DNA from: TMED27 sp964351195
GTDB lineage: Bacteria; Pseudomonadota; Alphaproteobacteria; Micavibrionales; Micavibrionaceae
NCBI GenBank assembly: GCA_964351195.1
Contig: CAYGNI010000107.1
Span: 1-5,968, forward strand
Direction of reading: 5' to 3'
Length of the DNA stretch: 5,968 nt
Made by a program: the position numbers and the translations under genes. Below, piece after piece: positions 1 through 5,876 of this stretch. How positions within the stretch are numbered: position 1 is the first letter of the stretch; every line of letters starts with the position of its first letter. The notes below the pieces were generated by a model that saw only the letters and a list, made by a program, of their open reading frames with translations, searched no databases and had not been told where the DNA came from.

Positions 1-56
1 AAGCGCTTAAGCCCGCAGCTGATAATAAACTTTAAATGCTAAAGAATAGATTCAGA

Positions 57-85
57 TTGACATATTTAAAAGAAAATTCTAAAAA
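57..85 (+). promoter_or_regulatory. Putative sigma-70-type promoter for the 129-962 gene
   Basis: A perfect -35 consensus TTGACA lies at 57-62. After a 17-base spacer comes TAAAAA at 80-85, matching the -10 consensus TATAAT at 4 of 6 positions. Transcription would begin near position 92, leaving a leader of roughly 35-40 bases before the GTG start at 129. The whole stretch is very AT-rich, which makes chance -10 matches common, but the exact -35 and ideal spacing make this a reasonable candidate. It would drive the plus-strand gene independently of the nuo operon. Confidence 0.45.
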
Positions 86-114
86 CTGCAAATAGCAAAA
101 ACAAACTGCGTAAA

Positions 115-119
115 TAAGG
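115..119 (+). promoter_or_regulatory. Ribosome binding site supporting the GTG start at 129
   Basis: TAAGG at 115-119 is a partial Shine-Dalgarno match, 9 bases before the GTG at 129-131. It supports that start because the reading frame has an in-frame TAA at 111-113 and no ATG until about codon 130. Confidence 0.45.
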
Positions 120-128
120 TATTTCTTA

Positions 129-962
129 GTGCCAACAGACGATTTCCACACTGCCGCTGAACACACACCCGTATTTGTACAGGCCCGTGAGCGCTATCGG
201 CTAACATACGGGCGACCTTTCACATCAACTCAAAATCTGGAACAAGACTATATAACTCTTGCAAACGCACTCCGCGCAATACCTGTGGAAACAAGAGGTA
301 CCAAACTATCGCATGAAAAACGAAAAAACCAGGAAGCCATCCGTAATTTAACGGCTGAAGGCATAAGACGTTTCCCTGAAAATCCCAAGATACATGCGGC
401 ATATGCGAAAGCATTATACGCGCTAAGAGATTTTGAAGGAGCATACACAGCATTTTGTAAACTGGTACGATTATCCAATTCCGATGAAGCAAGATCGTTA
501 CTCATCAGATCAAAAATGGAAATAGCTTTTGCAACAAAAGACGTTGATAATTTTCATGACGCCGAGGATCTTGCAACAGCATTTCTCATAAAAAGAAATA
601 AAAGACCAGGCGCGATACTTGAGCTGTTAGCCGATTTTTATCAAAAATGGGCAAACACAGGATCTAGAATGAAAGATAGAGACGCACTCAGAGAACAGGC
701 TTTAGGCTGCCTGATAGTTGCAAAACAACATACGCCCAATAATGAACAAGGCGCTCAAACACTATTCAGAATCGCCCAAAAAATACAAAAATTAGAAGAA
801 TTGGTTGGAAAAGACTACAATCAAGAGCAAGGGATCAGATTTGCAAAAAGACTCATGGCAGGATTTCTCGAAAAAGATCAGGCAGAACATTTACCAAAAG
901 CAAATGAAATCTTAGACTTCGCTCCAAAAAAGGAACCATACGTCAAAAATCTTGACGTCTAA
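129..962 (+). CDS. Hypothetical helix-rich protein with a TPR-like unit, 277 aa
   Basis: I do not recognise this protein. It has no signal peptide, membrane segment or catalytic motif that I can see, so it is probably cytoplasmic. Residues about 67-120 are alpha-helical and TPR-like: residues 79-88 end a helix with a Phe-Pro-Glu-Asn-Pro turn, and residues 89-118 follow the TPR spacing of small and aromatic residues (Ala-Leu-Tyr near 95-97, Asp-Phe-Glu-Gly-Ala near 101-105, Phe109). Later regions (145-172, 185-225) look like further degenerate helical pairs. TPR-type proteins usually bind other proteins; that is family knowledge, not shown here. The start is GTG with TAAGG 9 bases upstream; another in-frame GTG at 285 would remove the first 52 residues. 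Hand counts of three 60-base rows gave 32-38% GC, and arginine is often AGA and isoleucine often ATA, unlike the flanking nuo genes, which hints at acquisition by transfer or a young lineage-specific gene. Its TAA overlaps the nuoF stop on the opposite strand. Confidence 0.75.
   Translation: MPTDDFHTAAEHTPVFVQARERYRLTYGRPFTSTQNLEQDYITLANALRAIPVETRGTKLSHEKRKNQEAIRNLTAEGIRRFPENPKIHAAYAKALYALRDFEGAYTAFCKLVRLSNSDEARSLLIRSKMEIAFATKDVDNFHDAEDLATAFLIKRNKRPGAILELLADFYQKWANTGSRMKDRDALREQALGCLIVAKQHTPNNEQGAQTLFRIAQKIQKLEELVGKDYNQEQGIRFAKRLMAGFLEKDQAEHLPKANEILDFAPKKEPYVKNLDV
940..958 (-). terminator. Inverted repeat just past the nuoF stop, possible terminator
   Basis: A perfect 7-bp inverted repeat (ACGTCAA / TTGACGT) with a 5-base loop starts immediately after the nuoF stop codon on the minus strand. 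In the nuoF transcript the loop is U-rich and a run of six U (positions 931-926) follows about 8 bases beyond the stem. The U run is too distant and the stem too AT-rich for a textbook intrinsic terminator. The repeat also falls in the last codons of the plus-strand gene, where no U run follows. It could be a weak terminator of the nuo message, or chance. Confidence 0.3.
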
Positions 963-2251
963 GCCGCAGAGGCCGCAGATTTGCGGTATTCCAAAATCCG
1001 GTGTTCCATCTCGTCACGGAAATGGCGGATCAGCCCTTGCACCGGCCACGCAGCAGCATCGCCCAGCGCGCAAATCGTATGCCCTTCGATCTCTTTGGTC
1101 ACTTCATAGAGCATGTCGATTTCCTCAACGCTCGCATTCCCCTGCACCATACGCATCATCACACGCCACAGCCACCCGGCCCCTTCGCGGCACGGCGTAC
1201 ATTGCCCGCAGCTTTCATGCATGTAAAATTGCGAAAGCCGCGCAATCGCATAAACAATATCGGTGCTTTGATCCATAACAATCACCCCCGCAGTCCCAAG
1301 GCCCGATCCCGCCTCTTTCAGGGAATCAAAATCCATATGCACACTCTCGCATACATCTTTGGGCAGGACAGGCGTTGATGATCCGCCGGGAATAACAGCC
1401 TTCAGGTTTTTCCATCCCCCGCGCACCCCGCCGCAATGCTTCTCGATAAGATCCTTAAGCGGAATACCCATCTCTTCTTCAACATTACAAGGCTGGTTCA
1501 CATGGCCCGAAATACAAAACAACTTGGTCCCGGCGTTCTTTTCATTCAAACCAAGGTCGGAAAACCACCCCGCCCCCCGGCGCAAAATCGTCGGGGCAAC
1601 GGCAATCGTCTCTACGTTATTAACCGTCGTCGGGCACGAATATAATCCCGCCATCGCCGGAAACGGAGGCTTGTTGCGCGGCTGGCCTTTCTTGCCCTCC
1701 AAGCTTTCAATCAGCGCGGTTTCCTCACCGCAAATATACGCCCCTGCCCCACGGTGTAAGATAACATCAAAATCCCACCCGGACCCGGCAGCATTCTTTC
1801 CAAGCAAGCCTTTATCATAGGCTTCTTCGATCGCCTGAATAACGGCAGACCCTTCATTGAAAAACTCACCGCGAATATAGATATAAGCCGCATGGGCGCC
1901 CATCGCAAAACCCGCAATCAAACACCCTTCAATAAGCTTATGCGGCTCATGACGAAGGATATCGCGGTCTTTACATGTCCCGGGTTCTGATTCATCTGCA
2001 TTCACCACCAAATAATGCGGCCGTCCATCGGGGGATTCCTTGGGCATAAATGACCATTTCATTCCGGTAGGAAAGCCCGCACCGCCGCGCCCGCGCAGGC
2101 CCGAAGCTTTCATTTCATCAATAATCCACTCGCGCCCTTTTTTCAGGATGTTTTTGGTTTTATCCCAATCGCCACGCTTTTGCGCAGATTTCAAATCCGC
2201 GCCTTCCCAGCCATAGATATTGGTAAATATTCTGTCTTCGTCAGTGAGCAT
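959..2251 (-). CDS. nuoF: NADH-quinone oxidoreductase subunit F (NADH- and FMN-binding, 51 kDa type)
   Basis: NuoF is the entry point of complex I on the cytoplasmic side: it binds NADH, passes hydride to FMN and then electrons to the N3 4Fe-4S cluster. At 430 residues it has the usual family length. Visible signatures are the glycine-rich nucleotide loop RGRGGAGFPTG at 53-63, the NADESEPGTCKDR segment at 84-96, the 51-kDa signature GAGAYICGEETALIESLEG at 168-186, and ESCGQCTPCREG at 346-357. Cluster ligands are Cys348, Cys351, Cys354 and Cys394 (in TICALGDA). The ATG at 2251 follows the nuoE TAA with no gap and is preceded by AGGGG at 2264-2260, 8 bases upstream, inside nuoE. The alanine-rich C-terminus ends at a TAG that overlaps the stop of the convergent gene. 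No nuoG follows, which departs from the common E-F-G order. Confidence 0.98.
   Translation of the reverse strand: MLTDEDRIFTNIYGWEGADLKSAQKRGDWDKTKNILKKGREWIIDEMKASGLRGRGGAGFPTGMKWSFMPKESPDGRPHYLVVNADESEPGTCKDRDILRHEPHKLIEGCLIAGFAMGAHAAYIYIRGEFFNEGSAVIQAIEEAYDKGLLGKNAAGSGWDFDVILHRGAGAYICGEETALIESLEGKKGQPRNKPPFPAMAGLYSCPTTVNNVETIAVAPTILRRGAGWFSDLGLNEKNAGTKLFCISGHVNQPCNVEEEMGIPLKDLIEKHCGGVRGGWKNLKAVIPGGSSTPVLPKDVCESVHMDFDSLKEAGSGLGTAGVIVMDQSTDIVYAIARLSQFYMHESCGQCTPCREGAGWLWRVMMRMVQGNASVEEIDMLYEVTKEIEGHTICALGDAAAWPVQGLIRHFRDEMEHRILEYRKSAASAA
972..987. repeat. Small hairpin within the nuoF 3' end, near the convergent junction
   Basis: CCGCA at 973-977 and TGCGG at 982-986 form a 5-bp stem around the loop GATT, extended by one G-U pair in the plus-strand transcript (972/987). 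It starts 10 bases past the stop of the plus-strand gene and could slow polymerase leaving that gene, but no U run follows. The bases also encode the last Lys-Ser-Ala-Ala residues of NuoF, and the octamer GCCGCAGA occurs twice here (963-970 and 972-979) because the protein repeats Ser-Ala-Ala. Coding constraint may explain all of it. Confidence 0.2.
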
Positions 2252-2911
2252 TTAAACCACCCCTACCTTCTTCGCGTGGTCTTGCAATGTCGTCGGGCCG
2301 GACAAAGCCATAGACGCCTTACGCCCCTTTTGCGAACCGATTTTAGGCTTCATATCTTGCGCAAGATAATTCAAAATCTCACTCATCGTTTGCGGCGTAA
2401 GGTCTTCGTAGTAATCATCATTGATCTGCACCATCGGGGCATTCACACACGCGCCAAGGCATTCAACCTCAACCAGCGTAAACATCCCGTCCGCAGTCGT
2501 CTCGTTCATGCCAATGCCTAAATGCGTTGTACAAGTTTTGATAATGTCATCCGACCCACACAGCCAGCACGGCGTCGTTCCGCATATCTGAATAAGATAC
2601 TTGCCAACAGGCGCGGTATTATACATCGAATAAAACGTCGCAACCTCATAAACCTTGATCGGTGCCATCCCCAGCAATTCGGCAATATGGTCCATCGCGG
2701 CGCGCGGAATCCAGCCCCCATAAACCGGATTGGCCTTCGCCCCCTCTTCCGCAACCTGACGCTGCGCCAAATCGAGCAAAGGCATCACCGCCGATTGCTG
2801 CCGCCCCTTGGGATACAAGGCAATAAAATCCTTCACCAGTTTCTGATTGGCCTTGGTAAATTCAAAGCTATCGGGCTGATAATCTGCGTTGAGTTCAAAT
2901 CGTTTTTTCAT
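2252..2911 (-). CDS. nuoE: NADH-quinone oxidoreductase subunit E (2Fe-2S, 24 kDa type)
   Basis: NuoE partners NuoF in the NADH dehydrogenase module and carries the N1a-type 2Fe-2S cluster in a thioredoxin-like fold. The 219-residue product starts with the helical N-terminal region typical of the family (about 15-85, with the segment IKVYEVATFYSMYN at 85-98 leading into the fold). Ligands are Cys110 and Cys115 (C-x4-C, in CGTTPC) and Cys151 and Cys155 (C-x3-C, in CLGAC). After the fold there is a tail from about residue 187 containing PKIGSQKGR and a Thr-Thr-Leu motif; similar basic tails occur in alphaproteobacterial NuoE. The ATG at 2911 directly abuts the nuoD TAA (TAAATG), so translation is probably coupled; I see no strong Shine-Dalgarno upstream. 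The stop directly abuts the nuoF ATG. Confidence 0.97.
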   Translation of the reverse strand: MKKRFELNADYQPDSFEFTKANQKLVKDFIALYPKGRQQSAVMPLLDLAQRQVAEEGAKANPVYGGWIPRAAMDHIAELLGMAPIKVYEVATFYSMYNTAPVGKYLIQICGTTPCWLCGSDDIIKTCTTHLGIGMNETTADGMFTLVEVECLGACVNAPMVQINDDYYEDLTPQTMSEILNYLAQDMKPKIGSQKGRKASMALSGPTTLQDHAKKVGVV

Positions 2912-4126
2912 TTATCTGTCAATCTCACCAAAAACAATATCAAGCGAGCCAATAATCGACACAGTATCGGCGAGCTGATGCCCACGGCTCATAAAATCAA
3001 GGGCCTGTAAATGCGCAAAACCCGGAGCCCGAATGCGGCAACGATACGGCTTGTTCGTCCCGTCACTCACCAGATAAACGCCAAACTCCCCCTTGGGCGC
3101 TTCCACGGCCGTATAGGTTTCGCCCGCCGGCACATGATACCCTTCGGTATACAGCTTAAAATGATGGATCATCGCCTCCATAGAGGATTTCATCTCAGCG
3201 CGCGGCGGCGGCGAAATCTTGTAATCATTGACCTTCACAGGACCATCTGTTTTTTCAATTTTATCAATGGCCTGTTTCATAATCTTCAAACTTTCATACA
3301 TCTCGGCCATCCGCACCAGATAGCGCGCATAACAATCCCCCGTCTTGCCGACAGGAATGTCAAAATCAAACTCTTCGTAAGAATCATAAGGCTGAGACTT
3401 GCGCAAATCCCACGCCACTCCTGAGCCCCGCAGCATCGGCCCGCTAAAGCCCCAATCAAAAGCCTCGTCTTTGGTGACGCTACCGATATCAACCGTGCGC
3501 TGCTTGAAAATCCGGTTATCGGTCAAAAGGCTCTCAAGATCAGCGAGAAATTTCGGCAACTCCTCGCACCATTCCAGCATATCATCCATTAAGCCGGCAG
3601 GCAGATCACGCGCCACACCGCCGGGGCGGAAATAATTGGCGTGCAACCGCGCCCCGCAAACACGCTCGTAAAACTCCATACCCTTTTCGCGCTCTTCAAA
3701 CCCCCAAAGCGCGGGGGTTAAAGCACCAACGTCAAGCGCAAACGTGGTGATGTTCAAGATATGGTTGAGAACACGGCCTAGCTCACAAAATAAAACACGG
3801 ATATATTGCGCCCGCTTGGGCGGCGTAATCCCCAAAAGCTTCTCGGTCGCCAGCGCAAAAGCATGCTCCTGGTTCATCGGTGCAACATAATCCAGCCGGT
3901 CAAAATACGGCACAGCCTGCGTATATGTTTTATACTCAATCAGCTTTTCCGTCCCCCGGTGCAGCAAACCAATATGCGGATCCGCGCGTTCGACAACCTC
4001 GCCTTCCATCTCCAGCACCAAACGCAAAACCCCGTGCGCAGCGGGGTGCTGCGGCCCGAAATTCATCGTAAACGGCTTGATCTGCGTTTCTTCGGCTATA
4101 TCTATATCTTTGGCTAATTCGCTCAT
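2912..4126 (-). CDS. nuoD: NADH-quinone oxidoreductase subunit D (49 kDa type)
   Basis: NuoD, related to the large subunit of NiFe hydrogenases, forms the quinone-binding pocket with NuoB next to cluster N2. The 404-residue form starts MSELAKDID. The core begins at NFGPQHPAAHGV (22-33); the family signature LHRGTEKLIEYKTY is at 55-68. His31 and Tyr80 are 49 residues apart, as are the quinone-pocket His59/Tyr108 of the bovine 49 kDa subunit, and sit in the same local motifs, so I equate them. The C-terminus, DIVFGEIDR, is the conserved one. I chose the ATG at 4126 rather than the upstream in-frame TTG at 4156 because the ATG has AAAAAGG 7 bases upstream and overlaps the nuoC stop as ATGA, a usual coupled arrangement. 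The TTG form would add ten residues rich in Glu and Lys that belong to nuoC sequence. NuoD is not fused to NuoC, unlike the E. coli protein. Confidence 0.97.
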   Translation of the reverse strand: MSELAKDIDIAEETQIKPFTMNFGPQHPAAHGVLRLVLEMEGEVVERADPHIGLLHRGTEKLIEYKTYTQAVPYFDRLDYVAPMNQEHAFALATEKLLGITPPKRAQYIRVLFCELGRVLNHILNITTFALDVGALTPALWGFEEREKGMEFYERVCGARLHANYFRPGGVARDLPAGLMDDMLEWCEELPKFLADLESLLTDNRIFKQRTVDIGSVTKDEAFDWGFSGPMLRGSGVAWDLRKSQPYDSYEEFDFDIPVGKTGDCYARYLVRMAEMYESLKIMKQAIDKIEKTDGPVKVNDYKISPPPRAEMKSSMEAMIHHFKLYTEGYHVPAGETYTAVEAPKGEFGVYLVSDGTNKPYRCRIRAPGFAHLQALDFMSRGHQLADTVSIIGSLDIVFGEIDR

Positions 4127-4836
4127 TTCGTTGCCTTTTTCTTCGTCGTGCGCCAACCATGCGGGGGGGCATGCGCGGGCTTATCCAGCATCTCTTGCGT
4201 AGCCTTTTCATCACCGGGCAGCATCGCAGCCTGTGCCGCACGCACATGCTGCGTATCGGTAATCCCCTCCCACGGAGACAAATAATCAAAGCTTCGGAAA
4301 TCCTGCGTCAGTTTCACAGGCTCATAAACCACACGCTTTAGCTCATCATCATAGCGAAGCTCTACATAACCAGTCAGCGGGAAGTCCTTACGCTGAGGAT
4401 GCCCCTCAAAGCCGTAATCGGTCAGGATGCGGCGCAGATCAGGATTGCCATCAAACATCACGCCATACATATCCCACACTTCACGCTCGAACCACCCTGC
4501 CGCGCTGAACAGATCAACGACAGAGGGCACAAGCGTATCCTCTCCCGCCTGAACTTTCACACGGATGCGGTGATTATGGCGCAGAGACAAAAGATTATAG
4601 ACAACATCGAAACGCGCCTCGATCCGCTCCGGGTAATCCACAGCCGTGATATCAACCAAAAGCTGACAGCGGCATTCTTTATCATCTCGCAAAAACGTCA
4701 AAACGCGCTTGAGCTCTTCGCGCTTAACCAGCATGACAAGCTCGTTCTTTTCAAACACATGACCGCCCTCGGCAAAAGCGCCCTCCAGCGTTTCCTCAAC
4801 ATATTCGGCCAGATCTTTTAAAGCATCAGCGGGCAA
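4123..4836 (-). CDS. nuoC: NADH-quinone oxidoreductase subunit C (30 kDa type)
   Basis: NuoC is a structural subunit of the connecting module that packs against NuoD and NuoB; it has no cofactor. The 30-kDa signature spans residues about 70-93 (ERIEARFDVVY, then LRHNHRIRV), followed by WFEREVWDMYGV at 115-126 and HPQRKDFPLTGY at 146-157. I start it at the TTG at 4836-4834, giving 237 residues. GAGGA lies 8 bases upstream, and the resulting N-terminus (MPADALKDLAEYVEETL) begins just before the first conserved helix, as family members usually do. The next in-frame ATG upstream would add 16 residues read out of frame across nuoB. The start overlaps nuoB by 11 bp, and the TGA overlaps the nuoD ATG. 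Residues about 195-237 form a variable, low-complexity tail ending in a Lys-rich stretch (TTKKKATK), longer than I expect for compact NuoC proteins. A run of seven C lies in this tail. Confidence 0.95.
   Translation of the reverse strand: MPADALKDLAEYVEETLEGAFAEGGHVFEKNELVMLVKREELKRVLTFLRDDKECRCQLLVDITAVDYPERIEARFDVVYNLLSLRHNHRIRVKVQAGEDTLVPSVVDLFSAAGWFEREVWDMYGVMFDGNPDLRRILTDYGFEGHPQRKDFPLTGYVELRYDDELKRVVYEPVKLTQDFRSFDYLSPWEGITDTQHVRAAQAAMLPGDEKATQEMLDKPAHAPPHGWRTTKKKATK
4134..4140 (-). promoter_or_regulatory. Ribosome binding site of nuoD
   Basis: AAAAAGG on the minus strand, 7 bases before the ATG at 4126, inside the last codons of nuoC. It decides the nuoD start in favour of this ATG over the TTG at 4156. 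Confidence 0.55.
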
Positions 4837-5401
4837 TTCGGGTGTCCTCGCGTTGAATTTTCTTTTGAAGCTGAAGCAGGCCATACACAAGGGCCTCAGC
4901 CGTGGGCGGACACCCCGGCACATAGATATCAACCGGCACAATGCGATCACACCCGCGCACCACGGAATAGGAGTAATGGTAATACCCCCCGCCATTGGCG
5001 CATGAGCCCATGGACACAACCCAGCGCGGCTCGGGCATTTGATCATAAACCTTACGCAAAGCAGGCGCCATCTTGTTGGTCAAAGTCCCCGCCACAATCA
5101 TCACATCGGATTGCCGAGGAGACGGACGTGGGATCATCCCGAAACGATCAAGATCATAGCGCGACATATACGCATGGATCATCTCCACCGCGCAGCACGC
5201 CAGACCAAATGTCATCGGCCATAAAGATCCCGTACGCGCCCAGTCAAAAAGCTTATCGGCGGATGTCAGCAAATACCCTTTTTCCTCCAACGTTTTGGAA
5301 ATCGCGGCAGGCACAACATCCTGCTCTTCTGGAGGCGGCACCAGAGCATTAGTCCGCAGAGCATAATTCGGAGCTTCTATGATTTTCTTATCGTGGCCCA
5401 T
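4826..5401 (-). CDS. nuoB: NADH-quinone oxidoreductase subunit B (N2 cluster, PSST type)
   Basis: NuoB holds the terminal 4Fe-4S cluster N2, which reduces quinone at the interface with NuoD. The 191-residue protein has all expected ligands: the tandem Cys69-Cys70 in GLACCAVEM, Cys134 in MGSCANGGG, and Cys164 in VPGCPPTAEA. The conserved region runs from about residue 50 (LFDWARTGSLWPMTFGLACC) to 180. Residues 1-35 are a variable, proline-containing N-terminal extension of the kind seen in alphaproteobacterial and mitochondrial homologues. The ATG at 5401 lies 7 bp after the nuoA stop; upstream bases give no strong Shine-Dalgarno, so coupling to nuoA translation is likely. The 3' end contains the ribosome binding site and start codon of nuoC. 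Confidence 0.98.
   Translation of the reverse strand: MGHDKKIIEAPNYALRTNALVPPPEEQDVVPAAISKTLEEKGYLLTSADKLFDWARTGSLWPMTFGLACCAVEMIHAYMSRYDLDRFGMIPRPSPRQSDVMIVAGTLTNKMAPALRKVYDQMPEPRWVVSMGSCANGGGYYHYSYSVVRGCDRIVPVDIYVPGCPPTAEALVYGLLQLQKKIQREDTRIAR
4845..4849 (-). promoter_or_regulatory. Ribosome binding site fixing the TTG start of nuoC
   Basis: GAGGA on the minus strand, 8 bases before the TTG at 4836 and inside the last codons of nuoB. There is no ATG or GTG in the nuoC frame within a useful distance of it, so this motif is the main argument for the TTG start. Confidence 0.6.
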
Positions 5402-5408
5402 ATTCTAA

Positions 5409-5780
5409 CTATTCCCAATCAAGGGCGCCCTTCTTCCATTCATAAATAAACCCGACGGTTAATATCCCTAAAAATGACATCATCGACCAGAACCCCACCA
5501 TACCGATCTCTTTCAAAGAAACCGCCCAGGGGAACAGGAATGCAATTTCCAGATCAAAGATGATGAACAACAAACACACAAGATAAAACCGCACATCGAA
5601 TTTATTCCGCGCATCGGTAAAGGCATCAAACCCGCACTCATAGGCTGAGAGCTTCTCTGGATCAGGGTTTTGCTTCCCCATCAGCATCGAAGCGCCAACC
5701 ATTAATCCGGACAGTCCGAACGCGATGACCATAAAGATCAGAATCGGTAAATATGTAATGAGAAATTCGCTCGAAGCCAT
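5409..5780 (-). CDS. nuoA: NADH-quinone oxidoreductase subunit A (ND3 type)
   Basis: NuoA is a small inner-membrane subunit at the junction of the membrane and peripheral arms; its loop between helices 1 and 2 lines the quinone channel. At 123 residues it has the normal length. Three membrane segments are visible at about 7-34, 63-87 and 93-113. The loop holds YECGFDAF at 47-54 with Cys49, corresponding to the conserved loop Cys of mitochondrial ND3. Helix 2 contains FDLEIAFLFPW (75-85) with the conserved acidic residues Asp76 and Glu78. The C-terminus EWKKGALDWE is typical. It is the first nuo gene of the operon; the upstream bases lack a clear Shine-Dalgarno, but the start is supported by the match to the family N-terminus. 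Confidence 0.97.
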   Translation of the reverse strand: MASSEFLITYLPILIFMVIAFGLSGLMVGASMLMGKQNPDPEKLSAYECGFDAFTDARNKFDVRFYLVCLLFIIFDLEIAFLFPWAVSLKEIGMVGFWSMMSFLGILTVGFIYEWKKGALDWE

Positions 5781-5815
5781 GGAAAAATCTACAACAGATG
5801 CCAGTTAAAATGTTA

Positions 5816-5832
5816 GTGCTTAAATCTAGCAC
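5816..5832. promoter_or_regulatory. Inverted repeat in the leader of the nuo operon
   Basis: GTGCT-N7-AGCAC lies in the 96-bp spacer between the response regulator end and nuoA, about 36 bases before the nuoA ATG. It is the only dyad I see in the spacer and could be an operator, but a 5-bp arm is short enough to occur by chance. I searched the spacer for a convincing -35/-10 pair on the minus strand and found none. Confidence 0.15.
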
Positions 5833-5876
5833 CGCAGCGCACAAAAGAAAACACAGAATATGCACAAATCCGGGTT

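Noticed and set aside
1..8. Perfect palindrome AAGCGCTT at the window edge.
   Set aside because: Eight bases is too short to mean anything without flanking context.
3..35. Possible C-terminal fragment of a plus-strand gene (reads ALKPAADNKL then TAA).
   Set aside because: Only ten codons are visible and the other two frames also end nearby (8-10 and 40-42). The change from GC-rich to AT-rich near position 20 hints that a gene ends here, but the strand and frame cannot be decided.
4127..4156. Upstream TTG start of nuoD at 4156.
   Set aside because: No good ribosome binding site; the ATG at 4126 has AAAAAGG at the right distance and the usual ATGA overlap with nuoC.
4837..5046. Upstream extension of nuoC to an ATG at 5046 (307 residues).
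   Set aside because: The added residues are the out-of-frame reading of nuoB, have no similarity in character to NuoC, and would overlap nuoB by more than 200 bp.
952..5400. Many open frames of 60-160 codons on the plus strand opposite nuoF, nuoE, nuoD, nuoC and nuoB.
   Set aside because: They are antisense or shifted shadows of strongly conserved nuo genes, rich in Arg, His and Pro as expected from reading such codons backwards, and have no recognisable domains.
5662..5865. Minus-strand open frame of 67 codons overlapping the nuoA start and leader.
   Set aside because: It is out of frame with nuoA, covers its conserved 5' end, and has no recognisable features; a chance frame.
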